Positions 1 to 11,776 of a DNA stretch of 35,952 nucleotides are shown piece after piece (position 1 is the stretch's first letter; every line of letters starts with the position of its first letter). This DNA is from Asterionellopsis glacialis (taxonomy: Eukaryota > Bacillariophyta > Plagiogrammaphyceae > Rhaphoneidales > Asterionellopsidaceae), in assembly GCA_014885115.2 (NCBI GenBank), contig WKLE02004356.1, positions 1-35,952 on the forward strand, written 5' to 3'. The notes beneath the pieces are model-generated. The model was given only the letters and a program-made list of their open reading frames with translations. It did no database searches and was not told where the DNA came from. The translations under genes and the position numbers were made by a program.

Positions 1-63
1 CGATGAATCGTCAGAATCTTCATTCCTTCCGGAAAAACTGAAGTCCTGTTCTCCTTTCGTCAT
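1..63 (-). CDS. Possible 5' end of a minus-strand gene running off the left edge
   Basis: On the minus strand an ATG at 63-61 opens 21 codons to the window edge without a stop. The peptide begins MTKGEQDFSFSGRN and then turns acidic and Ser-rich, a composition like the disordered N-termini of the other proteins here. The plus strand of the same bases is also open (frame from base 2, stop at 86-88), so the strand is not settled. The first 90 bases are less AT-rich than the following 300, which fits coding DNA on either strand. No family can be named from so short a piece. Confidence 0.3.
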   Translation of the reverse strand, partial: MTKGEQDFSFSGRNEDSDDSS

Positions 64-99
64 ACTTTCTCTGGGAAATGTACCGTAAGCTGGAACACT

Positions 100-960
100 T
101 TCCGTTTCTTTATGCATAGTTTAAATTTCAAAATGTATGGTTTGGATGTTTCTTTTATGGTTTCTTTTTCAACCTTGAGTGTTATGGCTCCAATTCAGGG
201 TTGCTATTCTTTTTTCGGATAGTGCTCTTTTTTGTTGTTTTCGGTTTGTTATTCCCCCTTGTTGTAGTGTTGGGTTGACTCACATAAGTTCTGGTCTATT
301 CAGTTATTTAAATTAAAAAAGAAGAAGATTCTGTAGGACTAGACAGCCAATACATAAATAGTAGACTACTCAAACATTTATATTTAGTACTCCTCTTCAT
401 TGATACTGTTTCCAGCATGTTTTATATCACGTAGTATTTCTATCGCTGGTTTACCTTTAGTGAGAGACAGAACAGAATTGATAACTGCTGATATTAATAC
501 TCCTACTAGAGGTCCTGGTAACTGTACCTGGTACCTGGTACATCTCACTAGAAAAGGTACCAGGTATGAATACTTCCAAAGGTACAGTGCAGTAGAAGCA
601 CTGTAGGCATCGTCATCTTTGACTGGTTGGACCTACAAACACCACCTGTAGGTCAGACAAATTGAACCTGCCTGATTGTATAGGTACCAGGTATTATACG
701 TCGTTGCAGTCAAATCAGAACTGTTCCAATGCTTTCAATCGCAAGTACCTGTATGATAGTAAGTACCTGGTATAATACCAGTAGTCCTTTTTATATTAAA
801 ACACATTCTTTGAAATTTTACAGGTACAGTACCTACAGGAACAGTAGTGCCTGGACAACATCCAGACAAGGACTAATGTTTATAGCACAATGACAAAAGC
901 TGTGTTCCTTTACTGTACCTGGTACGTCCGGAAGTTCTTGATATTTTTTATTCGGTATGA
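100..960. repeat. Intergenic DNA with dispersed GTACCTGGTAC palindromes
   Basis: No convincing gene. From about 480 onwards the sequence is dense in short palindromes built on GTACC[A/T]GGTAC. Exact copies lie at 524-534 and 531-541 (overlapping) and at 915-925. Near copies occur around 554-566, 681-692, 761-772 and 820-842. Each 11-mer has two 5-bp inverted arms around a central A or T. The short open frame at 400-606 runs through these repeats and is not believed to be a gene. Confidence 0.65.
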
Positions 961-1708
961 CCCGTTGCCACGAAAAACGTACCCCTCAGACCCCGATTTC
1001 CTGCCAAGATCCAAAAATGCCTAAAATAGCTCGAAATATAGCAAGCCTCAAAACTGCCAAATAACATGAAGAAACAGAATCTACGTCACAAGACAAACAG
1101 AATGGTGGTGGTCTGAGGTCTTGACTCCAGCTGGTTGTTGAGTTACTGTATTTTGCACTTGGTTTTCAATGTCACTATGACGAACACCTCCATTTTCTGC
1201 CACAGATGCGCATCAAAAAACAACTAAACCAAGCAACAATCCACCAAAATATTAACAATTGGACGGGGAATTGAATGGTGTCATTGATGCAATTGGATAA
1301 TACATTTATTGTTGTATTCTTGTCCAGAAGTTGATCGACATAGAAGTCAGTTTTACAAGAAAAAAAAACAGACTTCTCCTACTTAATCCAGATTTGGAAC
1401 TTATCAATACACACTCAACAATCAATATGAACACAGGGAATGGAATGGTGTCCCTTGATGGTACCAAGAAGAGGTTTATTGTCATGTTCTTGTGTGAAAG
1501 GAGTAGTCTTGTTGTGCAGCACCATGGTCACTGTTTTTTTTTTGGGTTGTCAATTTGATCAGTCTAGTCTGTTTTCACACTGTAATCGGACGTTATATGG
1601 TGGTTATCATCTTTTTTTTGTGAGCTTTCTAAAATTCGAACTCCATTTAGTCCATCCTTCCATCCAGAAAATGCTTTATTTGCAAGCTCTCCAAAATTAG
1701 GCTTCACT

Positions 1709-2218
1709 TTATCCTGGCTGTCCATCCAAAAAATTGCAAAAATTATGCCTTTTATCTTTGTTCTGTGATGTTCCAACAACAATCCGAGGCTTCAGAGGTG
1801 TTTTTTTTACATGTGGGAGTAACTTACAGTGAGTAAAAATGATTTTTGTTGTACTTCTTGCCACTTGAGCCTGTTCTGCCTTGCAGGAAGGAATCCCACC
1901 CAAAGTTGGTTTGCTGCTTAATGAAGTCAACGACATTGTTGAGGAGTCTGTGTGCTGGTTTGCCAAGCTTCTACATGTTCCTGGATGACTAAGCTTATGA
2001 GTGGGTTGGTCTTGATTTCTTTAAGTCATTTGGTGAGTTTTGGCATCATGGCTGTTTTCCAAGTTTTGTATCTGTTTGAGCATTGAAAGAGGTATAGTTG
2101 AGATCTTCATTAGGGATGTTGCATCAAGAGCAATTGCATGAGGACCAGCAACTCCAATGTAGCTTATTGCTTGTAGCCGATCAGTAGAAACTTTGCAAGA
2201 TATTTTGAAACCCATCAT
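1709..2218 (-). pseudogene. Decayed coding stretch, unknown family
   Basis: One minus-strand frame stays open from 2218 to 1709 except for a single TAA at 2023-2021, so two listed-size open frames are really one interrupted frame of about 170 codons. The composition (Ser, Thr, Lys, few low-complexity runs) looks like worn coding DNA rather than random sequence. It lies downstream, in the same orientation, of the RNase H-like fragment at 2745-3423, so it may be part of the same old element. No motif was recognised. Confidence 0.25.
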
Positions 2219-2410
2219 CTTTAATTAATAGTTTTTTTTAAGGTTGCTCCAAATGCTGCAATATCAAGCAATTATAATTGAGGTTCCGTAAATTTCTTTG
2301 TTTTGATATACCAATCCATCTGGTGATGTTGAGTTTGCATGTAGTGATAAGTTTGCCCCTATCTGATGTGGTGATACATTGATTGTGTCTGTCATCTAGA
2401 TGCTACACTC

Positions 2411-2610
2411 TGCTGTCAGACCTACTATGTGCCTGGAACTCATTGGTTCTTTTTGATTGGTGAGAGCCCAATATAATTTGGCAGCACAATTGGATTTACC
2501 ATTCCAGCTAGTGCTGTCAGACCTACTATGTGCCTTGAGCTCATTGGCTCTTTTTGATTGGTGAGAGCCCAATATAATTTGGCAGCGCCATTGGATTTGC
2601 CATTCCAGCT
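2411..2610. repeat. Tandem duplication, two copies of a 101-bp unit
   Basis: Bases 2411-2511 and 2512-2612 are two adjacent copies of one 101-bp unit. They differ at roughly ten positions, mostly transitions, plus the degenerate last bases. Both begin with tgctgtcagacctactatg and end with attccagct. Because 101 is not a multiple of three, the duplication shifts any reading frame that crosses it, which fits the decayed state of the surrounding minus-strand coding DNA. Confidence 0.9.
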
Positions 2611-2744
2611 CACCCAGAAGTCTAATGGTTGATCTATATACTTTTTGCATTGGTGTACTTCCTTGAATGTGTGAGAAAGTTATGCCAATATGTAGTTGTT
2701 GTCATGGATTATAAATCAAAAAGGTTATTAGATCAAAATTAGAG

Positions 2745-3423
2745 TTAGAAGGACTCTTCTTGATAGATTCTAGACCATTTTTGCCAGCTGATTTGCTGTT
2801 GTAGGTAATAATGAGTCAAGAGAGCCAACACTATACTTGCCAATTCACTGTGATACAAGGAGTGATCAGTTGGGGACCCTAGTACTTTGTTGGTACCTCT
2901 CTTAATTGGGAAAGAGCAGTCATCTGGTGACTGATTGTTTCTATTGACTAGTAGGAAGAAACCCGCTGTTTCTTTATTGTATTTGAAAGACCTGTCTGTA
3001 AATGCCACTGTGGTTCTAGCTGCTACCAAGCATTGTAACTCATTTGACAAGTAGAAGTTCCTCTTTAACATGTGCTGAAAGAGCCCCTTGGAGCTTCTGG
3101 GGAAGCTGCTGCAATGACTCCATAATAAGAGTGGTTGGAGTGTATATAGGGACTTACGAGGTTGTTGACCAACCTGAGGGTACAATACGCCGTCTGTAAG
3201 AGTGCTACCATTACCTCCCAGATCATCTATGCTGATGGTAGAAGTGTGCTAACATTGAAGTCCAATGGTTGGAGATACCATGTAGACAAAAAGCATCTTC
3301 CACCCTGACTTGTGAGCAATAGTATATATGTGTGTGTGTGCTGTGCCACCTGTGGGTCAAGTCTTTAAGCATGAATGGCAGAATTTTTGTTCCATTGCCT
3401 GATGTGATGTCTGCTAAAGTTGA
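2745..3423 (-). pseudogene. Fossil retroelement fragment with RNase H-like domain
   Basis: The minus-strand frame from about 3251 to 2745 contains two blocks typical of RNase H domains of retroelements: 'VAFTDRSFKYNKETAGFFLL', matching the first strand and catalytic Asp (TDGS-like, here TDRS), and 'GSPTDHSLYHSELASIVLAL', matching the SELA helix with the catalytic Glu. An in-frame TAG lies at 3251-3249. Upstream (about 3340-3423) coding-like sequence resumes in another frame, the switch falling in a TG dinucleotide run at 3329-3340. No reverse transcriptase core was found. The element class cannot be fixed; a LINE or other RNase H-bearing retroelement is the reading, and the copy is clearly dead. 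Confidence 0.5.
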
Positions 3424-3429
3424 GACTTG

Positions 3430-4910
3430 TAGTTTTGAAGTCTACAGTGCTGGTTAAATCATTCAAGTAGTTGGCAACAAAAACCTGCATTAAAGAATGG
3501 GATCTTAATCACCGATGGTGTTGTATGCACCTAATTTGTTTAAAGCTGTCCATGTGGATCTTTTCTCTAGATCATTATGTGATAATGATCCATCTTCCAA
3601 GTGAGCAATTTAGAGAAGCATACCTTCTTGCACCTTGCATACATGTTGTAGAAATCTGTAGGAAGCAAGACTACTGTATTGTTAGAGGGGTGTATTCAGC
3701 TGAGGCATTGTTTTCAAATAAAATTTCCAAATGGGTAACGATTTATGATGAAGCTAGACCCATGAAAATGTGTGGGCTCTAAATCCCATTTCTGTTGGAT
3801 TGATATTTTTTTACTCAATGTGATTGGTGGAGAGGTCATTTGTAATGAATGGAACAACATCTAAAATTAATTAGTACAGTAAAACGGGTTCGGAAAAAAT
3901 TAGAGCCTCTTTTTAGTGCTGTTCCCACATACAGTAACAGCTGCTACTACCTAATACCGTTTTTTTCGTTCTTGCGAAAACGCTCAAAATTGCATACAGG
4001 AAGAGGCAGTCGGGTATTATCAATCGTACGTATTTTGACAGCAGTACGATAAAAATTTAGTATGTAATTTTTAATGCTTACAGAAGATCTTTTTTCTCGC
4101 TTCTTTTTTTTGTACAGAACTTACATAACTCTACTTCGATAGGATGACATCAGAACTCTTCTTGTTGCAGTCTATGATCCTCTATATTTGACATTAGAGA
4201 ACAACAATTTACTATGTGTAATTTCATACACCATATTGAATCAACGAACAGAAGTACCAGGTACCTGGTAACTTCACATACGTGTTACTAACTACGTTTA
4301 TTAGTAGATTATTTTTAACCTACTTACCTGCCATCTTATATAGAAAGTTGACAGAATCTTTTCACAAAGTATCATAGTAGATCATGGTTTTGGAGGCTAG
4401 TAAGCAAACATACCAGTCGCAAAAACGGTTCAGTATTAAATTAACTTTTCTGTACCCAACTGTAAATTAGTTTTCTTTTCCGAATAGAAAGTATCATCTG
4501 CTAATTGTACACGATACACTTTTATCGATACTTGACGTCATGAAAAAAGAGTCATCTATCGTAAATATAGGATTGATCGTGCAGTGAGGACTTTCGAATA
4601 TTTCAAGGGAACCTGTACCTGATATCTGAACTTAAAACGGCTCGTATGAAATATACCGGGCATATACCTACAGGTACTTTCAGTTGCGTTAACAAAGGTA
4701 GGACCCTAAGACATTGGAAAACTAGGTCCTAGAGAGAACTGAACATGTCGTACTGAACCGCGTAGAGGTATCTCCTAAATCAATATTACGTAGACTTTTG
4801 GAGAGTGCTCTTCTCCACGAATTGGGACTTTTGATCAACATGATGTAAAAAGCAAATTTTTTCTTCTTGTTGCCTGTTCTTTTTTATTATTTATTATTTA
4901 TCGGACACGT
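3430..4910. other. Intergenic, AT-rich, no gene seen
   Basis: The open frame at 3471-3782 begins at a TTG and shows no recognisable domain. Parts of the opposite strand read as broken coding-like sequence and may extend the retroelement fossil. An exact GTACCAGGTAC copy lies at 4254-4264 and runs directly into a near copy to 4271. Nothing else could be supported. Confidence 0.4.
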
Positions 4911-4914
4911 CAGC

Positions 4915-5445
4915 TTGTAGCTGTATTACCAGGTTGAACTACAAATTGCATCAGACTTCTAGTGCTAACTGTGTCTATGTTTACTTTCCTGATACAGCAC
5001 CATGTGGACCTACATGGTACATATATTATGTTGGACTATCGTGCAAAAAGACAATTCGGATGCTTATTTAAATAGGAGCTATGGATCAGTATCATTCATA
5101 TCGAACGTAGAGCTTTATCTAGTAGGACCTATGGTAAAAATTGATTCTCAAACAACCAAATTCCCGAGAAAATGGGTGCCTAAAAACGAATATAAGTAAT
5201 AGAGTCCAGTCACGCACGTTGAAGAATTCTCAAGACAAATAATATTGGCAATAGATTCCTCTGTATTTATTTATACCTGTAGCTGTACCTGGTAGGTTGG
5301 ACTACGAGGTGCAGAGTAGGATTACCTGGTGCATGTGGCTGTAGGTATGTTTACTTCCCTGGTACTGCCCAATGTAGATCTACTTCCATGTCGTATGTGG
5401 TATGACTACGTCTGAAACAGATAATTTGGATGCATATTTAAAATG
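4915..5445. repeat. Diverged direct duplication (4915-5075 and 5277-5445)
   Basis: Two segments about 360 bp apart share the same order of diverged blocks: a tgtagctgta block, a 'tatgtttacttyccttg'-like block near 4976 and 5344, a block reading through cca(a)tgta/gtgga-tctac, and a closing block 'aattcggatgcttatttaaa' at about 5054 against 'aatttggatgcatatttaaa' at about 5427. Similarity is partial with small gaps. It looks like an old segmental duplication of intergenic repeat DNA. The open frame 5002-5199 covers one copy and is not believed to be a gene. Confidence 0.5.
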
Positions 5446-5980
5446 CAATTAATTATTTTTAATCAAGCAGAGGAGGAGGCGGACCTATGGATTAAAATAG
5501 TAGTATGATGCAAGTACCCTACCCTGCAGGTTCTTTAGATAAAATACTATGAACATGTATGTACCTCTGTTCCTAATCTAAGAGAGAATAAATAGATATT
5601 ACAAACAACAAAATTGCACAGCCCCATTATTTTGCGGTGTTGAGTAGCGGAGGGTGCCAATGCTGTACACGTAAAATCCTACGTAAATTCAGAATATACC
5701 TGGTACAGTACATAGGAGTATTCTATTACATTGAACTACATACAAGTACCGTACCCGGGTATGGTATTCTTTTATCAGCACTCTAGTCCTACCAGGTATG
5801 TACCAGGTACGGTACAGTGACTTAGGTCTTTCGGACTACCTGTACGTACAATTAGTACCATGTAGGACCTAGAGGACGAGTCCTGGGCACGTGGGACTAT
5901 GTGTAAAAAGAGCTATCAGCTCAGCAGGACCAAATTTAGCTACCTGGTATGGTATGTAGTCCTACCTGTACCGTACGTAA
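5260..5980. repeat. Second cluster of dispersed palindromic repeats
   Basis: A dense run of CCTGGTA/TACCAGG/GGTACAGTACC-type sites, including an exact GTACCAGGTAC at 5800-5810 and near copies around 5287, 5697, 5745, 5791 and 5942-5976. It ends some 300 bp upstream of the LRR gene start at 6272, and no exact copies occur inside that gene. Confidence 0.6.
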
Positions 5981-6271
5981 AACACAGAACACAGAGCACA
6001 CACCCTTTTTGCAAACTTGTAGCCGAAGACAGTGAGTCTCCCTTTTTCGGGTATCATCATCCGTCATCAGTCATCAGTTCTACTTTCATCTCCTCTCGAA
6101 GGCTCTTCGAATCTACGCGGTATATCCTTGTATCTTACATACCTGTGTTTCTCTCAAGTCTGAATTTAAATAGCAGTAGAAATACTCGACACAGACGTCT
6201 TGTAACTAACTGCATTCTTCTGCAAGGCAGATCCACTTTTTCAGTCTGATATAATAATATATTGCAGCACC

Positions 6272-9200
6272 ATGTCTTCTGATCCAAAAGATTTAAAAGT
6301 AAGTAGTCTTCCGGAAGACGCAAGTTCAAAAGAGGATAAAGCTGCGAAAAGACGTGGACGGCCAATGGCAAGAGCCACCGCTCCCGGTGCTGTAGCCATA
6401 GCCGATGAAGATGGATCGATGAAGCCATCTCCTTCAGAGCCTAGCAGTACGCCAGATAGTAGCGCTCATGCACAAGATCCAGAAGACACTACCGCCATGA
6501 AAAAATCGAAAGCGGATATAGCTGCGAAAAGGCAAGGACGGGCCTCGGCAAGGGCAACCATGCCAGGTGCTGTAGCAGTTAATTCTGCCTCCTCGCCACA
6601 GCAGTCTGCAAAGAAGAGCGATGGACCGAAACTATCCAGTAGCACTCATGAAGAAGATCCAGAAGCAAACACAAGTACAGGTAAGCCCAGTGCAGATGTA
6701 GATGCCAAAAGACGAGGACGGTACATGTCAAAGGCGACTACTCCTGGTGTTGTAGCCGTTCCTCCTTCCGAGCCTGATAATGGACCACCCAGTAGCTCTC
6801 TTAAAGGCGGTCAAGACATCGCCGCTGCCAATGGCAGTGCAGATAGAGCTGCTAAGAACCGAGGAAGGGCAATGGCCAAGGCGACTGTTCCTGGTGTTGT
6901 GGCAGTCGCTGCTACCACGAGCAGTGGGAGCGAAGCGAATTCAAGCAGGAATTTAACAGCTTTGGATCAAGCCAGCGCAGATAGAGCTGCTAAAAACCGA
7001 GGAAGGGCCATGGCAAAGTCCATTACCCCTGGTGTTGTGGCAGTTGGTCCTGCCACGAATGAAGAGAATGAAGCAGTATCCACCAAGACATCTGCGGCGG
7101 AGTCAAGCAGAAATTTGACCGCCTTGGATCAAGCTAGTGCAGATAGAGCTGCTAAAAACCGAGGAAGGTCCATGGCAAAGTCCATTACCCCTGGTGTTGT
7201 TTCGGTTGGTACTGACACGAGTGATAAATACGACGCGGTATCCAAGAAGTTATCTGCCGATTCAAGCCGAAATTTGATTGCCTTGGATCAAGCCAGCGCA
7301 GATAGAGCTGCTAAAAACCGAGGAAGGTCCATGACAAAGTCCATTACCCCTGGTGTTGTGGCAGTTAATGATACCACGAGCAATGGGAACGACGGTGTAT
7401 CCAAGAAGATATCTTCTGATTCAAGCAGAAAATTATCTGTGTTGGATGAAAAGATTGCTATACTTACAGGTCCTCAAGATTCCAAGAAAGACGACGAAAA
7501 AGAAAAGGAAAAGATATCCAAATTCGATTCGGACTCTACTGCTGGAGCGATCATGGTGGCTAGTAACTCAAGTATTGACACAAATTCTAAAGCTAAAGTC
7601 GCTTGGGACTCCGAACAAAGCTTAGAAAGTAACGTCGTTTATACTACTGCTGCTTCTGAAGATGTTACAGCCAAAAAGAAGAAGGATGATGTGGAGCATG
7701 GTGATTATGATATGATGTGGACTGGAGATGATGGCGACGGTCCGGTCATGCTTGAAGCAACTAAAGTTGAAGATGTATTCATTCCTGAAGCAGCAGCTGT
7801 TTCTGAGGGAGAAATGCAGAAAAAGAAACGGAGGAGATGCTGTATTACAGCGTGCTTCGTGATTGCTGCTATTATTATTTCTGTGACAGTTTCTGTCAAA
7901 TTATCCAAGGATGAAGTCTACGCCGGTACTCCAGTCCCATCATTGATTCCAACAGCAAGTCCTTTTCCATCTGCAATGCCCTCTGAGTCTCCCTCATCAA
8001 GTCCAACAACAACTGTACGAGGTCGTTTGGAATTCTTGCTCCCCCCAGGCTCGATCAAGGATCTCGAAGATGTTGATTCTGCTGAATCCGAAGCCCTTTT
8101 CTGGCTCGAATCGAATCAGACAAGCATTACGGGTGGATTGACTGACGATGAGCTTGTAGAAAGATTTGCAGCTGCAACACTTTATTACAGCACTAATGGG
8201 CAAGATTGGACAAATAATGATAACTGGCTATCTGATAATAACCTCTGTGATTGGTATGGTTTTTTTTGTGATAGCGCCAAGCAAGTTCATCAACTAATTA
8301 TGATGTCCAACAAAATAATTGGAAATCTTCCAGATGAAATCTCACTCTTCAGCAACTTAAAAATACTGAATCTTTTGGACAATGTGATACAAGAACGTAT
8401 CCCAAGTGAATTGGGTCTGTTGAGCGATCTTGTTCAGATACGTCTAGAAAGCAACAATTTTGCTGGGCCAGTTCCGACTGAAATTGGCCTTCTAACAAAG
8501 ATGACATGGCTTGATTTTTCGGAGAACTCTTTGACGGAAAAAATTCCTTCAACGCTAGGATCTTTATCTATGCTTTCTGTATTGCGGATGTCTTCCAACA
8601 GCTTCACAGGTTCCATTCCTGCTGAGGTGGGCAGGCTCCCAAATGTTGCTCAACTCTCCTTGCAAGAAAATTCAATTTCGGGGAAAATAGTTCCAGAGCT
8701 TGGATTGAATACTAAACTGGAAAAATTGGAGTTACAAGGAAATAAACTCACTGGATCGATCCCTTTTACTGACGACTCCTCTACTGGCGATTCCAATTCA
8801 ACAAAAGTGGGATTCAAAAACGCCAAATCAATCAATCTCTCAAACAACCGTTTATCGGGCACGATCCCGACCGAGCTTGGTCTCATGAACAAACTAAGCA
8901 GCCTTGACATCGGGGAAAAAAATTTACTCCAAGGTTCAATACCATCGGAAATTGGTTTGTTGGTAGAAATGCAAGAATTGACTCTTTCCAGCAATGAATT
9001 TACTGGGACCATTCCGTCTGAAATTGGACTACTACAAAGATTGACATCTCTAAATATTGACGAACTGTTTCTGACAGGCTCGATTCCCACCGAGATCGGA
9101 ATCTTGGAAAATCTTGAAGTATTTTCGAGCGCAGAGAATGCGTTCGAAGGGAGGATTCCATCTGAACTTGGCCAAATGTCAAGACTTGGTGTTCTGTCTT

Positions 9201-10540
9201 TTACCAAGAATAGTTTAACTGGAAATCTCCCCTCGCAGCTTTCTCTTTTGACGCGATTGAGAGACCTCGATTTGAGTAGAAACAAATTTTCTGGGCCACT
9301 TCCAACAGAGATTGGGTTCATGAACCAACTTGAAAACTTGAGTGCTAGTTTCAACACATTCACTGGTCCTCTACCAACAGAGATCGGTTCACTTTCAAAC
9401 CTTGAACTCTTCCAAGCTTCGTTTAATCAAATATCTGGTAGCTTCCCGACTGAAATAGGTTTGCTTGTAAATCTACAATCTATTACACTTACCCGGAATC
9501 CTAATCTCAAAGGCACGTTGCCTAGTGAAATTGGTCGTTTGGAACGTCTAGGTAAGCTTTTGAGGAGATTGCCGATTATTTGAGTTTTGATATTTAGTTT
9601 TCCTTCTAAATTCCGTCTTGCATATTTGTTTTTCAACTTTGCAGTATCGTTGTTTTTTGGTGGCGGGTTGGTGACAGGTTCAATCCCCTCTGAAATTGGA
9701 CTATTGACAAGAATGACGGATTTGACCATGAGTGGAAATATGAGAGTTCAAAACAGCCAGGTTACGGGGCAGTTGCCTTCTGAAATAGGTCTAATGGCAA
9801 GACTTCGAAATATGAATTTAGCCTACAATGCTCTGACTGGCACTTTACCAACATCGCTAGGCTCTCTGACCGAGCTTACCACATTTGTTACTCTTTTGAA
9901 CTTTCCCTTGAGTGGCACAATTCCCTCTGAGATTGGATTGATAACAAGCCTTAAGACTCTACTCCTTGCTTATACTGGTTTAACAGGCACAATCCCTTCA
10001 GAGCTTGGATCAATGACGAGCCTCTCCTTGTTATTGGTTCCATCTACCAGTTTGACAGGACCCGTCCCTGAGGAACTTTGTTTTTTGAGACGAGAAGAAT
10101 TAACATCTTTTCGGGTTGACTGCGGTGAAGTATCCTGTAGTTGCTGTGCTGATACCTGTCCAGGGCAAATCCTTGAACCACTTGAGTGTGCAGAGGGTGA
10201 ATCATCCGTGCAAGTCAAGATTGGGACAGGGCAAACTCCTGAACACATCTCATGGTCAATCATGGATGTCGATACTCCTGATAATATTTTACTTGAAGGG
10301 GGTCCTTATGCCGAGTCGGATCCATTTTCCTGGAAGTACAACCTAACTTGCATGTCAAATGACTTGTGCGCTGTCTTTCAATTTGATAGTGAGTTCAGTG
10401 ATGAATATTTGGATTATCACATTGATGTCAATGGAAATATGATTTTCAAGGGTAGTGATTCATCTGACCTTGTTGGAGTTGGACAATGCGCACCGAGTTC
10501 ATCTCCTTCTGTTTCTATTGCACCAACGCCCAAACCTTAG
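6272..10540 (+). CDS. Single-pass LRR membrane protein with seven cytosolic RGR/PGVVAV modules
   Basis: Spliced model: exons 6272-9551 and 9645-10540, 1,391 residues. Residues 1-515 are hydrophilic and disordered, with seven copies of a 20-residue module (residues 24-365). A basic stretch KKKRRR precedes a membrane helix (about 523-544), predicting N-in/C-out topology. A Pro/Ser/Thr stalk (about 550-585) leads to an LRR N-cap with the 'W..NNLCDWYGFFCD' pattern (about 650) and about 23 LRRs of 24 residues with the plant-type 'LxGxIPxEIG' signature. A Cys-rich cap (VDCGEVSCSCC) and a 150-residue non-LRR tail follow. LRR ectodomains usually bind peptides, proteins or glycans; no kinase is present, so signalling would need a partner. 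The start ATG has a good context (caccATG) and no upstream in-frame coding. It converges on the subtilisin gene. Ligand and role are unknown. Confidence 0.9.
6341..7366 (+). repeat. Seven-copy 'AKxRGRxM-PGVVAV' module array in the LRR protein
   Basis: Seven modules of the form AAKxRGRxMxKxxxPGVVAV start at residues 24, 84, 144, 193, 239, 293 and 346 of the LRR protein. The first three are diverged (RGRPM, RGRAS, RGRYM). The last three lie in near-identical tandem units of 53-54 codons beginning SSRNL(T/I)ALDQAS (DNA starts 6941, 7103, 7262), with a truncated fourth start at 7421. The array is thus old at its N-terminal end and recently amplified at its C-terminal end. The modules are basic and lie on the predicted cytosolic side. 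Confidence 0.9.
9552..9644 (+). other. Intron of the LRR gene (93 bp)
   Basis: Donor GTAAGC at 9552 and acceptor tttgCAG ending 9644, preceded by a pyrimidine-rich tract. It interrupts a codon after its first base. Joining gives RLERL-VSLFFGGGLVTGSIPSEIG with exactly the 24-residue LRR period, while both unspliced frames stop soon. A second AG at 9676-9677 is also in frame but would delete 11 residues of the repeat. Confidence 0.85.
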
Positions 10541-11776
10541 TGCTGCTGGTGCCACCAGCGATACCACCTTCTTGTATGTATACCTTTAAAAAATCCTTAT
10601 ATATATTAAATCTAAATCTAACATGGGTATGCAATTGGTCTTATTGGGAACCCTTCGTAAGATCACGAATACTAGACGATTTTGAAATAAATTGAATACG
10701 CTATTCCTCTGTTAGAATCCTATTCTTCTCGTTCAACTTTGCTCATTGCTACATGGACTTGGGGTTCTTTCCTTGCTAACATCGTAACAATATCTTTTGT
10801 GTTATGAATCCCTGCCACCTGTTCCCAATAAAAGGCTAAACACACGACTTGAGATTTCATCACATGCCTAGACAATACCGATCAGGTAAGATTCTTTTTT
10901 TTAATTGGCTTACAATGTCGGGAACCCAATTGTTGCCAAAGATTGTCCAAAACTTTTATATTCCAACTTTGTGCTGCAAAAATAACATTACAGCAACAGT
11001 CGCAAAATCTGTTTTCAGGGTTTGATCATTGGACAAATTTTCTCAGTCGCTTCTGCTTTTTTACACAGCATCAACACTCTCCAACCTTACTGAGCTCCTG
11101 TTATAGAGGTTGTCGATCGATTAGCAACAGGCCTTGGCTGCCTCTTTGTGGAAGGCTTTGAGTCCAACTTTGGACTTTAAATGCAGAGTTCGTGGATATC
11201 ACTTCGGGTGGGCTTTTTACAATGCATCTTCTCAAAAAGGTAAAACATCCTATATAGGATGTCTTTCTGTTGTTCTTTGCAGCATCATAGGTGTTGGGTC
11301 TGTTTTATATTAAAAGTTTCTCCTACAGGATTATATTTGTAGAAATTCTCCACTGCGAGCAGCACTGTGAAGGAGATTTCCGTTTATCATTAATCATGGT
11401 GTCCCATGCTACTTATTGACTTTCAAACATGACATTTCATAAAAGATTAAAATAGTATTCCTATAGTATTATTCACTCAATTACATTATTTAAATCAAAT
11501 TATGAATATGTATATATATATATATTGAAAAGGATCTCCCCAAGTCATCCTTAACCTTTCCATTTTGTCCTTTCCTGTTCAACACAAACATAACTGCAAC
11601 GCATAACGAGATTACATCACTACCACATGATTGCAATACTCCCGTCTTTCATAGGGCATTTCCAATTTTGACATTACATACACCTACATGAGTTCTCATG
11701 TACCTTCTGTTCGATCTATTAATTTCACCAACACAAGCCTTCTTGGATTTGATTTTTGATACTGCATGCCTTAGTT
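10541..11776. other. Convergent intergenic region, no gene seen
   Basis: Tail-to-tail spacer between the LRR gene (+) and the subtilisin gene (-), so it should hold both 3' UTRs. It is AT-rich, with a TA dinucleotide run at about 11512-11525. The open frames here (10943-11161, 11698-11943) have no recognisable domain and the second overlaps the subtilisin 3' end. Confidence 0.5.

Noticed and set aside
3215..3240. ISIDDLGG on the minus strand as a reverse transcriptase YxDD box
   Set aside because: Only some 70 codons upstream of the RNase H blocks, without the aromatic residue or other RT motifs; treated as coincidence.
3471..3782. Plus-strand open frame of 103 codons
   Set aside because: Starts at TTG, no domain; the opposite strand reads more like broken element sequence.
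8650..9363. Long minus-strand open frame of 237 codons inside the LRR gene
   Set aside because: It is antisense to the LRR repeats; its own periodicity (PISVGI.P) is simply the reverse reading of the LxGxIPxEIG repeat.
9645..9677. Alternative 3' splice site of the LRR intron at 9676-9677
   Set aside because: In frame, but gives an LRR 11 residues short; the site at 9643-9644 has the better pyrimidine tract and restores the 24-residue period.
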